DNA of 64,000 bases, from NCBI GenBank assembly GCA_009695205.1, contig SIBK01000008.1, forward strand, positions 1-64,000, written 5' to 3'. The translations under genes were made by a program, and so were the position numbers. Positions within the stretch are counted from its first letter, which is position 1. Each line of letters begins with the position of its first letter. Positions 42,991-51,458 of the stretch are shown here, piece by piece. This stretch comes from Pedosphaera sp. Its GTDB lineage: Bacteria > Verrucomicrobiota > Verrucomicrobiia > Limisphaerales > UBA9464. A model generated the notes under the pieces. The model ran no database searches. It saw only the letters and a program-made list of their open reading frames with translations, and was not told the DNA's origin.

Positions 42991-44439
42991 TCATTTCAAA
43001 AAGGGACCGGCCGGAACGTTGGCCACACAGATCTGATTGAACCACGCAGCCCCCTGAGGCAATCGACGGACGTACGCGATCCGGCGCCCTTCCGGGGAAA
43101 ACACACAGGCCTCTTGCCGCGGCGACTCAGGCCCGGGCGCTCGAGGCGTAATTCGTTCCGTCCGCCCGGTCCGGGTGTCCGTTCGACACACCGAGTGATC
43201 CATGACATGGCCAATCCAGCATCCGTCAGCGCTCCATGTGAACGCCGACGCGATGTCGAATGGGTTGTGGGTCAGTTGCACGAGCTCCCCCCCGGCCGGA
43301 GCCACGGTCCATAATTGCACCGCGCCGGAATCGTCCTTCATCAGGAAGGCGATTCTCGAGCCGTCCGGTGAACTGCGCAACCAGTGGCGCGGTCCCTGGA
43401 TTCCGGGAAACGTCCGGCGATCCGTATGCGTCAGGCGTCGTTGCTGAGTTCCGGCCGGAGGTGCCGGACGACCGAGGGAAGTCCCCTCAATGGGGGCCGA
43501 GCCAGCCCGAGTAAGATCGTCTGGGAGATCGACGATGAATACCTCAACAATGGATTGGCCACCGTCCGTGATCACCTGCCCTTGAAATGCGAGAGCGTAC
43601 GTTTGTCGTGTGCCGTCCAAGCGCCGGTACCCATTTGTGCCAACCCAGCCTTCTTCAAACGCCTTCTGGATTTCGTCGGAACCGGGTTTTGGATTGAGTT
43701 GAGTGGATGTGACTAGGACCGAAAAGGCGTTGCCGCTATGGTTGCGTGAGTGGTTTGTAGAGGCAGTTACGTCGATGCCGAGCAGGCTGACGCCGATATT
43801 TCGCTGGTTGCCATCTCCCACCGGATTTCCAGGGGAGGGTGTCGCCAGCACATGGTCTTCGTAGGTGAAGCTGACGCGCGAACCATCGGCGGAGAACACA
43901 TGGACATGGGAGCCGCCGCGGAGGGCGCCAGGTGTAAAAGGGGGGGTGAGGTCGCGGGCATCGAGTCGGATGGCTTCCCCGGGTCGGGCCGGGTCGACGA
44001 GCACCCCCTGCCGATGCCAGGCACTGTAAGACCAGTCCGAAGTCGGATTCTCTGGACCCAGGATAAACACCACCCGCGGATGGATTGTGTCGAAGGTCGC
44101 AACACCGCAGTGGGCACCCTTTTGCGATGAATAAATTCGGCGTACTTCACCGGAGCGGGAATGAACGATTTCGATGTGTTCGCCATCGAAAAGCTCGCCT
44201 GCGGCGTCTGAGCGGACATCGTAGACGATCCATTCGCCATCAGGAGACCAGACATCCGCATTGGTAAGGAGATGTCCAACGGGTTGGGAAGTGAGGATCC
44301 GTTCGGGAGAATTCATGAGGGAATGCGAGGGGTGGGGTTGGCAGGAACTCGCGAGCAGGCCAGCGAGGAGGAGGAGGGCGGCTGGGGGTGAGTTGAATGC
44401 GGGACTCGTGGAGAGCAAAGTTTTCCAAAAAATGGACAT
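42991..44439 (-). CDS. DUF3748 TolB-like lipoprotein
   Basis: The 482-residue protein has a lipoprotein signal peptide (hydrophobic stretch about 15-32, ending at L-A-S-S-C) from ATG 44439. The body is a beta-propeller: ADVWSPDGEWIVYDVRS, HVFSADGSRVSFTYEDH, LRSSPDGSRIAFLMKDDSG, TWSADGCWIGH and CVFSPEGRRIAYVRRL are blade motifs. It matches the DUF3748 (YidR-like) group of biopolymer transporter-type propellers with unknown function. It would be anchored to a membrane facing the periplasm. The upstream frame extension enters a dispersed repeat and is not coding. It converges on rmlB. Confidence 0.82.
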   Translation of the reverse strand: MSIFWKTLLSTSPAFNSPPAALLLLAGLLASSCQPHPSHSLMNSPERILTSQPVGHLLTNADVWSPDGEWIVYDVRSDAAGELFDGEHIEIVHSRSGEVRRIYSSQKGAHCGVATFDTIHPRVVFILGPENPTSDWSYSAWHRQGVLVDPARPGEAIRLDARDLTPPFTPGALRGGSHVHVFSADGSRVSFTYEDHVLATPSPGNPVGDGNQRNIGVSLLGIDVTASTNHSRNHSGNAFSVLVTSTQLNPKPGSDEIQKAFEEGWVGTNGYRRLDGTRQTYALAFQGQVITDGGQSIVEVFIVDLPDDLTRAGSAPIEGTSLGRPAPPAGTQQRRLTHTDRRTFPGIQGPRHWLRSSPDGSRIAFLMKDDSGAVQLWTVAPAGGELVQLTHNPFDIASAFTWSADGCWIGHVMDHSVCRTDTRTGRTERITPRAPGPESPRQEACVFSPEGRRIAYVRRLPQGAAWFNQICVANVPAGPFLK

Positions 44440-44442
44440 GAA

Positions 44443-44520
44443 TTGGGACCATGAACTGTTACAGGAAGGAGGATTGCGCGGACTCCCGTCCGCGACTACG
44501 GGGCAACGATTCATGGAGAG
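44443..44520. repeat. Dispersed hairpin repeat, copy 2
   Basis: It opens with TTGGGACCATGAACTGTTAC and has the core GGATTGCGCGGACTCCCGTC followed by CGCGAC. CGCGGAC (44477-44483) pairs perfectly with GTCCGCG (44488-44494) around TCCC. It is in direct orientation with copy 3, 105 bases away, and related to copy 1 at 7626. Confidence 0.75.
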
Positions 44521-44547
44521 CTCCGATTTCCGAAGATCGGACGCGCA

Positions 44548-44631
44548 TTGGGGGCATGAACTCTGGCTCGATGAGGATTGCGCGGACTGCCGTCCGCGAC
44601 AACGACAGGGCGGTTCATGGCGGGTGTCGGG
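44548..44631. repeat. Dispersed hairpin repeat, copy 3
   Basis: It opens with TTGGGGGCATGAACTCTGGC and has the core GGATTGCGCGGACTGCCGTC followed by CGCGAC. The stem CGCGGAC/GTCCGCG (44581-44587, 44592-44598) is intact with loop TGCC. It forms a tandem pair with copy 2 in the region upstream of the nuo operon. Confidence 0.75.
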
Positions 44632-44869
44632 GCAGTGGAGTTGCGGCGATCCAGGTTCACGAGGTACACGGCAGAGCTACAGCGTGCTCCCGCAGAAATC
44701 CATCTCTGTTTTTTCCTTCATGGCGTATGCATCCCTTCCGAGGGGCTTCCTCCCATGCATTCTAGGAGATTTGCCCCATACAAAGACCACCAAGAACACA
44801 CGGCACCGAGCTCGGCGAGTCGTCGTTTCGCGGTCCCACGGCCCATTGGAGAGGCATTGAGTGGGTCGC
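44632..44869. other. Intergenic stretch upstream of nuo, no gene seen
   Basis: Between the hairpin repeats and the CRP-like site no coding frame is convincing. In particular no frame resembles NuoA (a short three-helix membrane protein). The stretch probably holds repeat remnants. Confidence 0.4.
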
Positions 44870-44887
44870 TTGTGAAAAAAATCACAA
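44870..44887. promoter_or_regulatory. CRP/FNR-type operator upstream of nuoB
   Basis: TTGTGA-AAAAAA-TCACAA is a perfect inverted repeat with the E. coli CRP half-sites TGTGA and TCACA at the exact six-base spacing. Its centre is 96 bases before the nuoB start codon. A weak promoter-like pair (TTGCCC, 17 bases, TAGCGT) follows. Control of nuo by a CRP-family regulator is inferred. Confidence 0.6.
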
Positions 44888-44974
44888 ATGCCGCTTGCCC
44901 GTCTGAAACACCAGCCATAGCGTACTCCGGATTGCGGGGTTTCACCTCGTAGAGCGTGCATTCGAGAGTGTTTT

Positions 44975-45553
44975 ATGGAAGCCACTATCACTGAACCAGC
45001 CCATACTTTGCCGGTCACCACCGACTACGGCTACAACTCGAAAATCGAGGGCGAGATCGTGGTGACGCGGGTTGATGCCGCCTTGAATTGGTTTCTTAAG
45101 AACTCGTTGTGGCCCATGCCAATGGGACTTGCCTGCTGTGCCATTGAACTGATGGCTGCCGGGGCGAGTCGGTTTGACATTTCGCGGTTCGGATCCGAAG
45201 TGATGCGCTTTTCCCCCCGACAATCGGATGTCATGATCGTCGCCGGGACGGTGACCTACAAGATGGCGCTCGCGGTCCGGAGAATTTATGAACAAATGGC
45301 TGAACCTAAATGGGTTATAGCGATGGGGGCCTGTGCATCCACCGGCGGAATGTACCGGAGTTATTCCGTTTTGCAGGGTGTGGACCAGATCCTGCCGGTG
45401 GATGTTTATGTGGCGGGTTGTCCGCCGCGGCCTGAGGCCCTACTGGATGCCCTCATCAAGTTACAGAAGAAGGTGGCGCGGCAGCCAATCCTTGCGAATT
45501 TGAAGCGGGATTCACTCCCGGAAAAATTGGGATCGCTCGATTTCAAACTTTGA
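44975..45553 (+). CDS. nuoB: NADH-quinone oxidoreductase subunit B
   Basis: NuoB carries the last [4Fe-4S] cluster (N2) that reduces quinone, in the connecting fragment of complex I. The 192-residue protein has the tandem cysteines in [15 protein letters not shown], the segment [20 protein letters not shown], and the other cluster cysteines in [11 protein letters not shown] and [15 protein letters not shown]. It is the first gene of the operon here. nuoA, which normally precedes it, is missing from this window. The C-terminal 25 residues ([20 protein letters not shown]) are variable. A CRP-like site lies upstream. Confidence 0.95.
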   Translation: MEATITEPAHTLPVTTDYGYNSKIEGEIVVTRVDAALNWFLKNSLWPMPMGLACCAIELMAAGASRFDISRFGSEVMRFSPRQSDVMIVAGTVTYKMALAVRRIYEQMAEPKWVIAMGACASTGGMYRSYSVLQGVDQILPVDVYVAGCPPRPEALLDALIKLQKKVARQPILANLKRDSLPEKLGSLDFKL

Positions 45554-45590
45554 ATCGCCCGATTCCCCTCTCATTGCTGGAATAACACCC

Positions 45591-46172
45591 GTGCCCACCG
45601 CCCTTGAATTTTCCCGACAGTTGGGGGAAAACTTTGCGGAATTCGTGTCGGCGCCTGTCGAGTTTCGCGGCGAAGTCTCGGTGACGGTTTCCGATCCCCA
45701 ACGAATTGCCGAGGTGTGCCGGTACGCCAAGGTTGAGGGGGGATTTGATTACCTAACGGATTTAACGGGTGTGGACCACTACGGCGAGGATCCGCGGTGG
45801 CAGATCGTTTACGAGTTGTACGGCCTCGGCCACTGTTGCCATCTGCGAATTTCCACGCGAGTCAGTGAAGCGGTTTCCGAGTTACCGACGGTCAGCGGGG
45901 TGTGGCGGGCGGCCGATTGGCATGAGCGCGAGGTGTACGACATGCTGGGGGTTCGCTTTGCGGGTCATCCCGATCTCCGCCGCATCCTGATGTGGGAGGG
46001 ATATCCGTATTTTCCGCTCCGGAAAGACTTTCCGTTGGGTGGGAAACCCAGTGACGTGCCGGACGTGGCTTTTACCCGGAGGGCATCCTTGGAGGGCGGA
46101 CCGTTTGTAACGCCGCCGGGCGTGCGGGATGCCGTCAGCCGGGAGCCGCGGGTACGAACGCCCGACGAATAA
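45591..46172 (+). CDS. nuoC: NADH-quinone oxidoreductase subunit C
   Basis: NuoC is the 30 kDa-type subunit of the peripheral arm, which docks next to NuoD. The 193-residue protein starts at GTG 45591 and shows LTDLTGVDHYGED, YGLGHCCHLRISTRVSE, the signature ADWHEREVYDMLGVRFAGHP and RRILMWEGYPYFPLRKDFPL. It is a separate polypeptide, not fused to NuoD as in E. coli. The C-terminal 30 residues (FTRRASLEGGPFVTPPGVRD) look extended and flexible. It lies 37 bases after nuoB and six before nuoD. Confidence 0.94.
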   Translation: MPTALEFSRQLGENFAEFVSAPVEFRGEVSVTVSDPQRIAEVCRYAKVEGGFDYLTDLTGVDHYGEDPRWQIVYELYGLGHCCHLRISTRVSEAVSELPTVSGVWRAADWHEREVYDMLGVRFAGHPDLRRILMWEGYPYFPLRKDFPLGGKPSDVPDVAFTRRASLEGGPFVTPPGVRDAVSREPRVRTPDE

Positions 46173-46178
46173 ACTGCC

Positions 46179-47459
46179 ATGGCGACCCAGACCATTGAAT
46201 TCAAGGAACCGGCAGCCCGCCTGCCCGCGCCGGCTCACCCCGAAGGAGAAGATCTGCGCGAGATGCAGGGCGAGAAAATGGTGCTCAACATTGGGCCCTC
46301 GCACCCCTCCACGCACGGCGTGTTGCGTGTGTTGATCGAACTGGACGGAGAGACCATCACGAAGGCGGTGCCAGACGTGGGGTATCTTCATCGCGGCGAT
46401 GAAAAGATCGCCGAGAACATGACTTACACCCAGTTCATTCCGTATACGGACCGACTGGATTATTTGGCGCCGCTCGCCAATAACGTTGCCTACGCCCTGG
46501 CGGTGGAAAAGTTACTGGGCATTGACCGCAACCTGCCGCCGCGCTGCCAGTATATTCGAGTGATCTGCTGTGAGATGGCCCGCATCTCCGCTCACCTGCT
46601 GGGCCTCGGTGCGTTTGCGATGGACGTCGGCGCGATGACAGTCTTCCTCCATACGTTCACAGAACGGGAAAAGATATATAATCTTTGCGAATCGCTCACC
46701 GGGGCGCGGTTTACCACCAGTTATACCCGAATCGGCGGCCTGTCGCGGGACCTGCCGCCGGGCTGGATTGACCAGCTGCGGAAATTCCTCTCCGAAGTGA
46801 TCGTCAATCTCAACGAGACCGAGACACTGTTGACTCGGAACCGAATCTTTGTCGACCGAACGCGGGACGTCGGAATTATATCCCGTGCGCTGGCGATTGA
46901 TTACGCGCTCAGCGGGCCGAACCTCCGCGCGAGTGGGATCGAGTATGACGTGCGGAAGGCGAACCCGTACCTCTGCTACCGAGATTTGGAGTTTGATGTG
47001 GCCGTGGGGTCCGTGGGGGACTGCTACGACCGGTATCTTGTCCGCATGGAAGAGATGCGGCAGAGTGTTCGGATTCTCCATCAATGCATTCAGAAGTTGC
47101 CGGGCGGTCCGGACAACCGGGTGGGCGAGCCGGTGAATGTGGCCGATGGCAAAACGGTGCTGCCGCCCAAGCAGAAAGTGATGACCCACATGGAGGAGTT
47201 GATTCATCAATTCATGCTCGTCACTCAAGGGGTGAATGCCCCGGCTGGGGAGATTTATTTTGGAGCGGAAAACCCGAAAGGCGAGCTGGGTTTCTATATC
47301 AACAGCCGGGGTGGCGGAACTCCGCACCGGTTGAAAATCCGGGCGCCCTCGTTTGTTAATCTGGGCATCCTGCCGGCAATTCTGCCGGGACACATGATGA
47401 GTGACATGGTCGCGATCTTGGGATCCATCGACTTCGTCATGGGAGAGTGCGACCGCTAG
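46179..47459 (+). CDS. nuoD: NADH-quinone oxidoreductase subunit D
   Basis: NuoD is the 49 kDa-type subunit that forms the quinone-binding pocket with NuoB. The 426-residue protein shows MVLNIGPSHPSTHGVLRVLI, the VGYLHRGDEKIAENM region with the pocket His, DRLDYLAPLANNVAYALAVE, GEIYFGAENPKGELGFYI and the end RAPSFVNLGILPAILPGHMM followed by DFVMGECDR. About 30 residues precede the conserved part. All residues expected of a working subunit seem present. It is six bases after nuoC and twelve before nuoE. Confidence 0.95.
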   Translation: MATQTIEFKEPAARLPAPAHPEGEDLREMQGEKMVLNIGPSHPSTHGVLRVLIELDGETITKAVPDVGYLHRGDEKIAENMTYTQFIPYTDRLDYLAPLANNVAYALAVEKLLGIDRNLPPRCQYIRVICCEMARISAHLLGLGAFAMDVGAMTVFLHTFTEREKIYNLCESLTGARFTTSYTRIGGLSRDLPPGWIDQLRKFLSEVIVNLNETETLLTRNRIFVDRTRDVGIISRALAIDYALSGPNLRASGIEYDVRKANPYLCYRDLEFDVAVGSVGDCYDRYLVRMEEMRQSVRILHQCIQKLPGGPDNRVGEPVNVADGKTVLPPKQKVMTHMEELIHQFMLVTQGVNAPAGEIYFGAENPKGELGFYINSRGGGTPHRLKIRAPSFVNLGILPAILPGHMMSDMVAILGSIDFVMGECDR

Positions 47460-47471
47460 AAAAAAGGCACG

Positions 47472-47957
47472 ATGAGTTTTGTTATTCCTAAAAATCTGGA
47501 AGCCGAGCTCGACGAGTTGGCAACTCATTATCCGGTGAAGCGGAGTGCTTCGCTGATGTTTCTGCATGCGCTGCAGGAGCACTTTGGATTCATTTCGAAC
47601 GACGCGGCAGAATGGACTGCAGGAAAGCTGGGATTGCAGCCGATTCATGTTTACGAACTGATCACGTTCTACCCGATGTTCCGGCAGGAACCGATCGGAA
47701 GGACCCAGGTCAAAGTGTGCCGGACATTGAGTTGCGCGCTGGCGGGAGCCGCTGGGATCCGGGAGCATTTTTGTCGCAAGCTTGGCCTGGATCCGCATGC
47801 CCATGTGCCGCAGACGACTCCAGACGGTCGGTTTACGGTGGAATTTGTTGAGTGTCTGGCGGCCTGTGGGTCGGCACCGGTAGTGCTTGTCAACGAGTCC
47901 CTGCACGAATGTGTGGGGAAGGGGCAGGCGGATGAAATTCTGGCCCGCGGAAAATAG
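47472..47957 (+). CDS. nuoE: NADH-quinone oxidoreductase subunit E
   Basis: NuoE is the 24 kDa-type thioredoxin-fold subunit holding the [2Fe-2S] cluster N1a in the NADH-dehydrogenase module. The 161-residue protein has an N-terminal helical part (LMFLHALQEHFGFIS, VYELITFYPMF) and the cluster cysteines in VCRTLSCALAGAAG and VECLAACGSAP. Spacing of the second pair is CX3C as in the family. An AAAAAGG stretch before the ATG is one of the few Shine-Dalgarno-like sites in the operon. A 288-base gap with an antisense tRNA gene separates it from nuoF. Confidence 0.94.
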   Translation: MSFVIPKNLEAELDELATHYPVKRSASLMFLHALQEHFGFISNDAAEWTAGKLGLQPIHVYELITFYPMFRQEPIGRTQVKVCRTLSCALAGAAGIREHFCRKLGLDPHAHVPQTTPDGRFTVEFVECLAACGSAPVVLVNESLHECVGKGQADEILARGK

Positions 47958-48119
47958 TGAGACCCTGCACGTGAAACGAAACAAGACCAACCAGAAGTCT
48001 GAGTTCCAACCCTTCCAGCTGCTGAGAGATATCTCGCAGATGGGTTCTCTGTGGTTTGGGGTTGGACCGGCGATGGAAATCTTGCCCGAAGGTTCGTACG
48101 TAGCTGGACTGCAGAGAGA

Positions 48120-48193
48120 TGGCTGCCCGACATGGATTCGAACCATGACAAACAGATTCAGAGTCTGTTGTGCTACCGTTACACCATCGGGCA
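48120..48193 (-). tRNA. tRNA-Gln (anticodon CTG)
   Basis: On the minus strand the 74 bases fold as a tRNA. The acceptor pairs TGCCCGA with TCGGGCA, followed by the discriminator G and an encoded CCA (48120-48122). The D-loop region is GTGTAACGGTAGCAC. The anticodon arm ACAGA-CTCTGAA-TCTGT gives anticodon CTG, which reads the glutamine codon CAG. The T arm is ATGG-TTCGAAT-CCAT. It lies between nuoE and nuoF, opposite to the operon, with its own promoter at 48210-48237. Confidence 0.96.
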
Positions 48194-48209
48194 GTGCGGA
48201 ACGGGCGAA

Positions 48210-48237
48210 AAAATAGAGCGTAAATCGATCGAGTCAA
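48210..48237 (-). promoter_or_regulatory. Promoter of the tRNA-Gln gene
   Basis: On the minus strand TTGACT (48232-48237) and TATTTT (48210-48215) are 16 bases apart, a good sigma70-type match. The -10 box lies 16 bases before the mature tRNA 5' end. It sits 8 bases upstream of the nuoF start on the other strand. Confidence 0.7.
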
Positions 48238-48245
48238 GCATTGCC

Positions 48246-49673
48246 ATGCCCCAGGAATTAAAACTGATTCTAAAGCACGCCGACGAGCCGGGTTACGGAC
48301 CCGACATCGGTTGCTATCTGAAACACGGCGGATACGAGACCCTGAAAAAGGCCTTGAAGGCGCCTGGCCGTGAGCTGCCGGACGGCAAAAAGCTGTCGGC
48401 GCAGGAGGCCTTTCGGGGGGACGTCAGGACATCCGGACTTCGAGGCCGGGGTGGGGCGGGTTTCAGTGCTGGATTGAAATGGAGTTTCGTCGATCGCAGC
48501 AGCGGAAAGCCCATCTACCTGATTTGCAATGCGGATGAATCCGAGCCCGGAACCTTCAAGGACCGCCAGATCCTCCACAAGGATCCCCATCAACTCATCG
48601 AAGGGATGGTACTCTCCTGTTGGGCCAACGACGTCAAGCTGGCTTATATCTATATTCGGGGTGAATTCCCTGAAGGGGCGCGCCTCTTAAATCGGGCGCT
48701 CGCCGAGGCTCGAGAGAAGGAATTTCTAGGAAAGAATATCCTCGGCACGGGGTACGACCTTGAGATCTGGGTCCACCGTGGTGCCGGCGCATACATCTGC
48801 GGTGAGGAAACGGGGTTGATTGAATCGTTGGAAGGCAAGCGTGCGTACCCGAGAATCAAGCCGCCGTATTTTCCCGCAGTGCTCGGATTGTATCTCTGCC
48901 CAACAATTGTTAACAACGTCGAGACCTTGTGCCATGTGAAGCACATTGCAGCGATGGGTCCGGCGGAATTCGCGCGACTGGGGACTCCAAACAATACGGG
49001 CACACGGATTGTGAGCCTGAGTGGTGATGTGCAGCACCCCGGGTATTTTGAAGTTGAGGTGGGGAAAGTGACGATCGGCGAGCTGATCTTTCACGAAAAT
49101 TTCGGGCGCGGCCTGAAGCCCGGACGCCAGCTCAAGGCGGTGATTCCGGGAGGCTCGTCCTCCAAGGTCCTCAAGGCGGGCGAAGTCTTCTCCTTGAAGC
49201 GGAAGGGAGCCGACGGACAGATGATCCCAGTGGATGTCCCGATGCTCGATCTTCCGTACGATTTTGATTCATTGCAGTCGGCGGGCACGATGTCCGGATC
49301 CGGGGCCGTGATCGTCATGGATGATTCACGGAGCATGGTGGATGCGCTGGCTAACTTGGCGGAATTTTACGCTCACGAAAGTTGTGGTCAGTGCACTCCG
49401 TGCCGCGAGGGTGCCCTCTGGATGGCCAAGGGGCTTCATCGATTGACCCATGGGGGCGGTCGAAAGGAAGATGCCGCCTATCTTACCCATATTGCTCAAA
49501 ATATTCAGGGGCGGACAATTTGTGCGTTTGGGGAGGCCGCGGCCTGGCCGGTGCTAAGTTTCGTAGAGAAGTTCTGGGAGGAATTTCAAGCTCGGGGCGA
49601 AGCGGACGCGGCGGCCCGGACGGAGGCAGGCTCCGGCGCGAACTCCAACCTTAAGCCTTACTCGTACGCGTAA
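48246..49673 (+). CDS. nuoF: NADH-quinone oxidoreductase subunit F
   Basis: NuoF oxidises NADH through FMN and passes electrons to cluster N3. The 475-residue protein has the NADH site GLRGRGGAGFSAGLKW, the FMN segment NADESEPGTFKDR, GAGAYICGEETGLIESLEG and the [4Fe-4S] cysteines in ESCGQCTPCREG plus TICAFGEAAAWPV. Start at ATG 48246 (MPQELKLILKHADEPGY); a longer frame runs back through the antisense tRNA and is not coding. The C-terminal 25 residues are Ala/Glu rich. It is the first operon gene after the tRNA interruption; nuoG follows 16 bases later. Confidence 0.95.
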   Translation: MPQELKLILKHADEPGYGPDIGCYLKHGGYETLKKALKAPGRELPDGKKLSAQEAFRGDVRTSGLRGRGGAGFSAGLKWSFVDRSSGKPIYLICNADESEPGTFKDRQILHKDPHQLIEGMVLSCWANDVKLAYIYIRGEFPEGARLLNRALAEAREKEFLGKNILGTGYDLEIWVHRGAGAYICGEETGLIESLEGKRAYPRIKPPYFPAVLGLYLCPTIVNNVETLCHVKHIAAMGPAEFARLGTPNNTGTRIVSLSGDVQHPGYFEVEVGKVTIGELIFHENFGRGLKPGRQLKAVIPGGSSSKVLKAGEVFSLKRKGADGQMIPVDVPMLDLPYDFDSLQSAGTMSGSGAVIVMDDSRSMVDALANLAEFYAHESCGQCTPCREGALWMAKGLHRLTHGGGRKEDAAYLTHIAQNIQGRTICAFGEAAAWPVLSFVEKFWEEFQARGEADAAARTEAGSGANSNLKPYSYA

Positions 49674-49689
49674 ACCTGTTTTCAAGACA

Positions 49690-51405
49690 ATGCCTGCGAT
49701 CGCAACTGCTGCTCCCGCCACGTCTGTGCCGCCCCCCGTGGAGACCGTGACCGTGAAGGTCAACGGCCGGACCGTGGTGGTGCCGAAGACAATGCCAGAC
49801 TGGCAGGGGAAGCCTCAACTCACCACGATGCTGCAGGCCGCGCGTCTGGGGGGAGTTGAGATCCCTCACTATTGTTACCACGACAAGCTGCCGGTCGTGG
49901 GAAATTGTCGGATGTGCCTGGTGGAATTTGGCACGCCGGTGATGAATTCAGCCACTCGAAAGCCCGTCCTTAACGAGGACGGCACGCCCAAGATCGCCCG
50001 TTCTGTGCTGCCGTATGAACCGGGAACCCCACGCGGCGCGATCACCTGCGCAACTCCCATTTCACCGGGCATGGAGATTTACGCAGATTCGCCGGCGACA
50101 AAGCAGATGCGCGAAGCCGTTCTGGAGTTCCTGCTAATCAATCACCCGCTGGATTGTCCGATTTGCGATCAGGCAGGTGAATGCAAGCTCCAAGAGTACT
50201 CGGTGCAGCATGGGCAGGCGACCAGCGAATTCGTGGAGACCAAGGTCCACAAACCCAAGGCCGTGGACCTCGGGCCAAGGATTATGCTCGATGACGAGCG
50301 CTGCATCCTCTGCACGCGCTGCATTCGATTTACGAAAGATATCGCGGGGGATGACGCACTCGGAATCGTCAATCGGGGCAGCTACAATTCCGTCGCGGCG
50401 TACCCCGGTCGGAAGTTCGACAACAACTATTCATTGAACACAGTGGATATATGTCCGGTGGGAGCCCTGACTTCAAAGGATTTTCGGTTCAAGATGCGCG
50501 TATGGTTTCTTAAGGAGACGCGGAGCCTCTGTACGAGTTGTGGTACGGGATGCAACATCGTCATCGGATCCCGGGAGGACACCATTCACCGGTTCGAACC
50601 CCGGGACAATGCGGCCGTGAATTCCTCGTGGATGTGTGATTCTGGACGTCTTAATTATAAGTGGATTGGCCGGCCGGATCGGCTCCGTGACGTGGGGGTG
50701 CGGGGTGAGCGGTCAACGTGGAGCGCGGCCTTGCGGGAGCTTCACGCTGCGTTGGCGCAGGCGCCGATGGGTTCGGTGGCGATCATAGCCGGGGCGCGGC
50801 AGACGACCGAGGAGCTCTATCTGCTGAAAAGGCTCGCGGAACGATTCGGGGCGGCCACGGATTCTGTTCCCCGCACCGGGGCTGCGGACGGCTTCCTCGT
50901 GGCGGCGGACAGGAATTGCAACACCCAGGGAGCCCGGCTCACCGGGATATGGTCGGGAACAATGGGAGCTCAAATACCGCGCATCGCCGAGGGCATTCGA
51001 ACGGGAAAAGTCAGGACGCTGTTGGTATTTGGTGAGGATGTGACCCGATATGGGATTGGTGAGGAGTTGCTCGCGAGCCTCGAGACGCTCGTGGTAAGCG
51101 ACATTTTGCCGAGTGCGACGACCCGTGCGGCTCACTATTTGCTCCCAGGCTGTGCGGCGGCGGAGAAGCGCGGCACTTTCGTGAACGTGAAGGGGCGGTT
51201 GCAGAAATTCCTGAAAGCGGTGGAAGCCCCCGGAGATGCGCGGCCGGAATGGGAATTTCTTTCGGACCTTGTGGAGGGCGGAGTCTCGCGAAAGGTTCCT
51301 GCAACCCTCGAGGGAGTATTCAATCAGATGGTCCGGGAGATTCCTGCCTTTTCGGGGCTTGAATGGGCTCGGATTGGCGACACTGGCGCGGCCGTCCCAC
51401 TCTAA
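49690..51405 (+). CDS. nuoG: NADH-quinone oxidoreductase subunit G, short form
   Basis: NuoG is the large iron-sulfur subunit of the peripheral arm. The 571-residue protein carries the [2Fe-2S] ligands (HYCYHDKLPVVGNCRMC and ITCATP), the His-Cys cluster (HPLDCPICDQAGEC), a [4Fe-4S] motif (CILCTRCIRF ... CPVGAL) and an extra CxxCxxxC set (SLCTSCGTGCNIVIG, then WMCDSGR), the site of cluster N7. The rest is a shortened molybdopterin oxidoreductase-like domain: about 230 residues follow, against roughly 600 in long NuoG. The N-terminal 20 residues are Ala/Pro rich. It lies 16 bases after nuoF. Confidence 0.93.
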   Translation: MPAIATAAPATSVPPPVETVTVKVNGRTVVVPKTMPDWQGKPQLTTMLQAARLGGVEIPHYCYHDKLPVVGNCRMCLVEFGTPVMNSATRKPVLNEDGTPKIARSVLPYEPGTPRGAITCATPISPGMEIYADSPATKQMREAVLEFLLINHPLDCPICDQAGECKLQEYSVQHGQATSEFVETKVHKPKAVDLGPRIMLDDERCILCTRCIRFTKDIAGDDALGIVNRGSYNSVAAYPGRKFDNNYSLNTVDICPVGALTSKDFRFKMRVWFLKETRSLCTSCGTGCNIVIGSREDTIHRFEPRDNAAVNSSWMCDSGRLNYKWIGRPDRLRDVGVRGERSTWSAALRELHAALAQAPMGSVAIIAGARQTTEELYLLKRLAERFGAATDSVPRTGAADGFLVAADRNCNTQGARLTGIWSGTMGAQIPRIAEGIRTGKVRTLLVFGEDVTRYGIGEELLASLETLVVSDILPSATTRAAHYLLPGCAAAEKRGTFVNVKGRLQKFLKAVEAPGDARPEWEFLSDLVEGGVSRKVPATLEGVFNQMVREIPAFSGLEWARIGDTGAAVPL

Positions 51406-51458
51406 AACCGATCGCATGAGTTTCTGGAACTACAGACAGTCACCGATTTCGACGCATC

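Noticed and set aside
44440-44514. Longer N-terminus of the DUF3748 protein
   Set aside because: The extension runs into a dispersed repeat and hides the lipoprotein signal that begins at 44439.
46512-48146. Minus-strand open frame of 544 codons across nuoD and nuoE
   Set aside because: Antisense shadow of conserved nuo genes.
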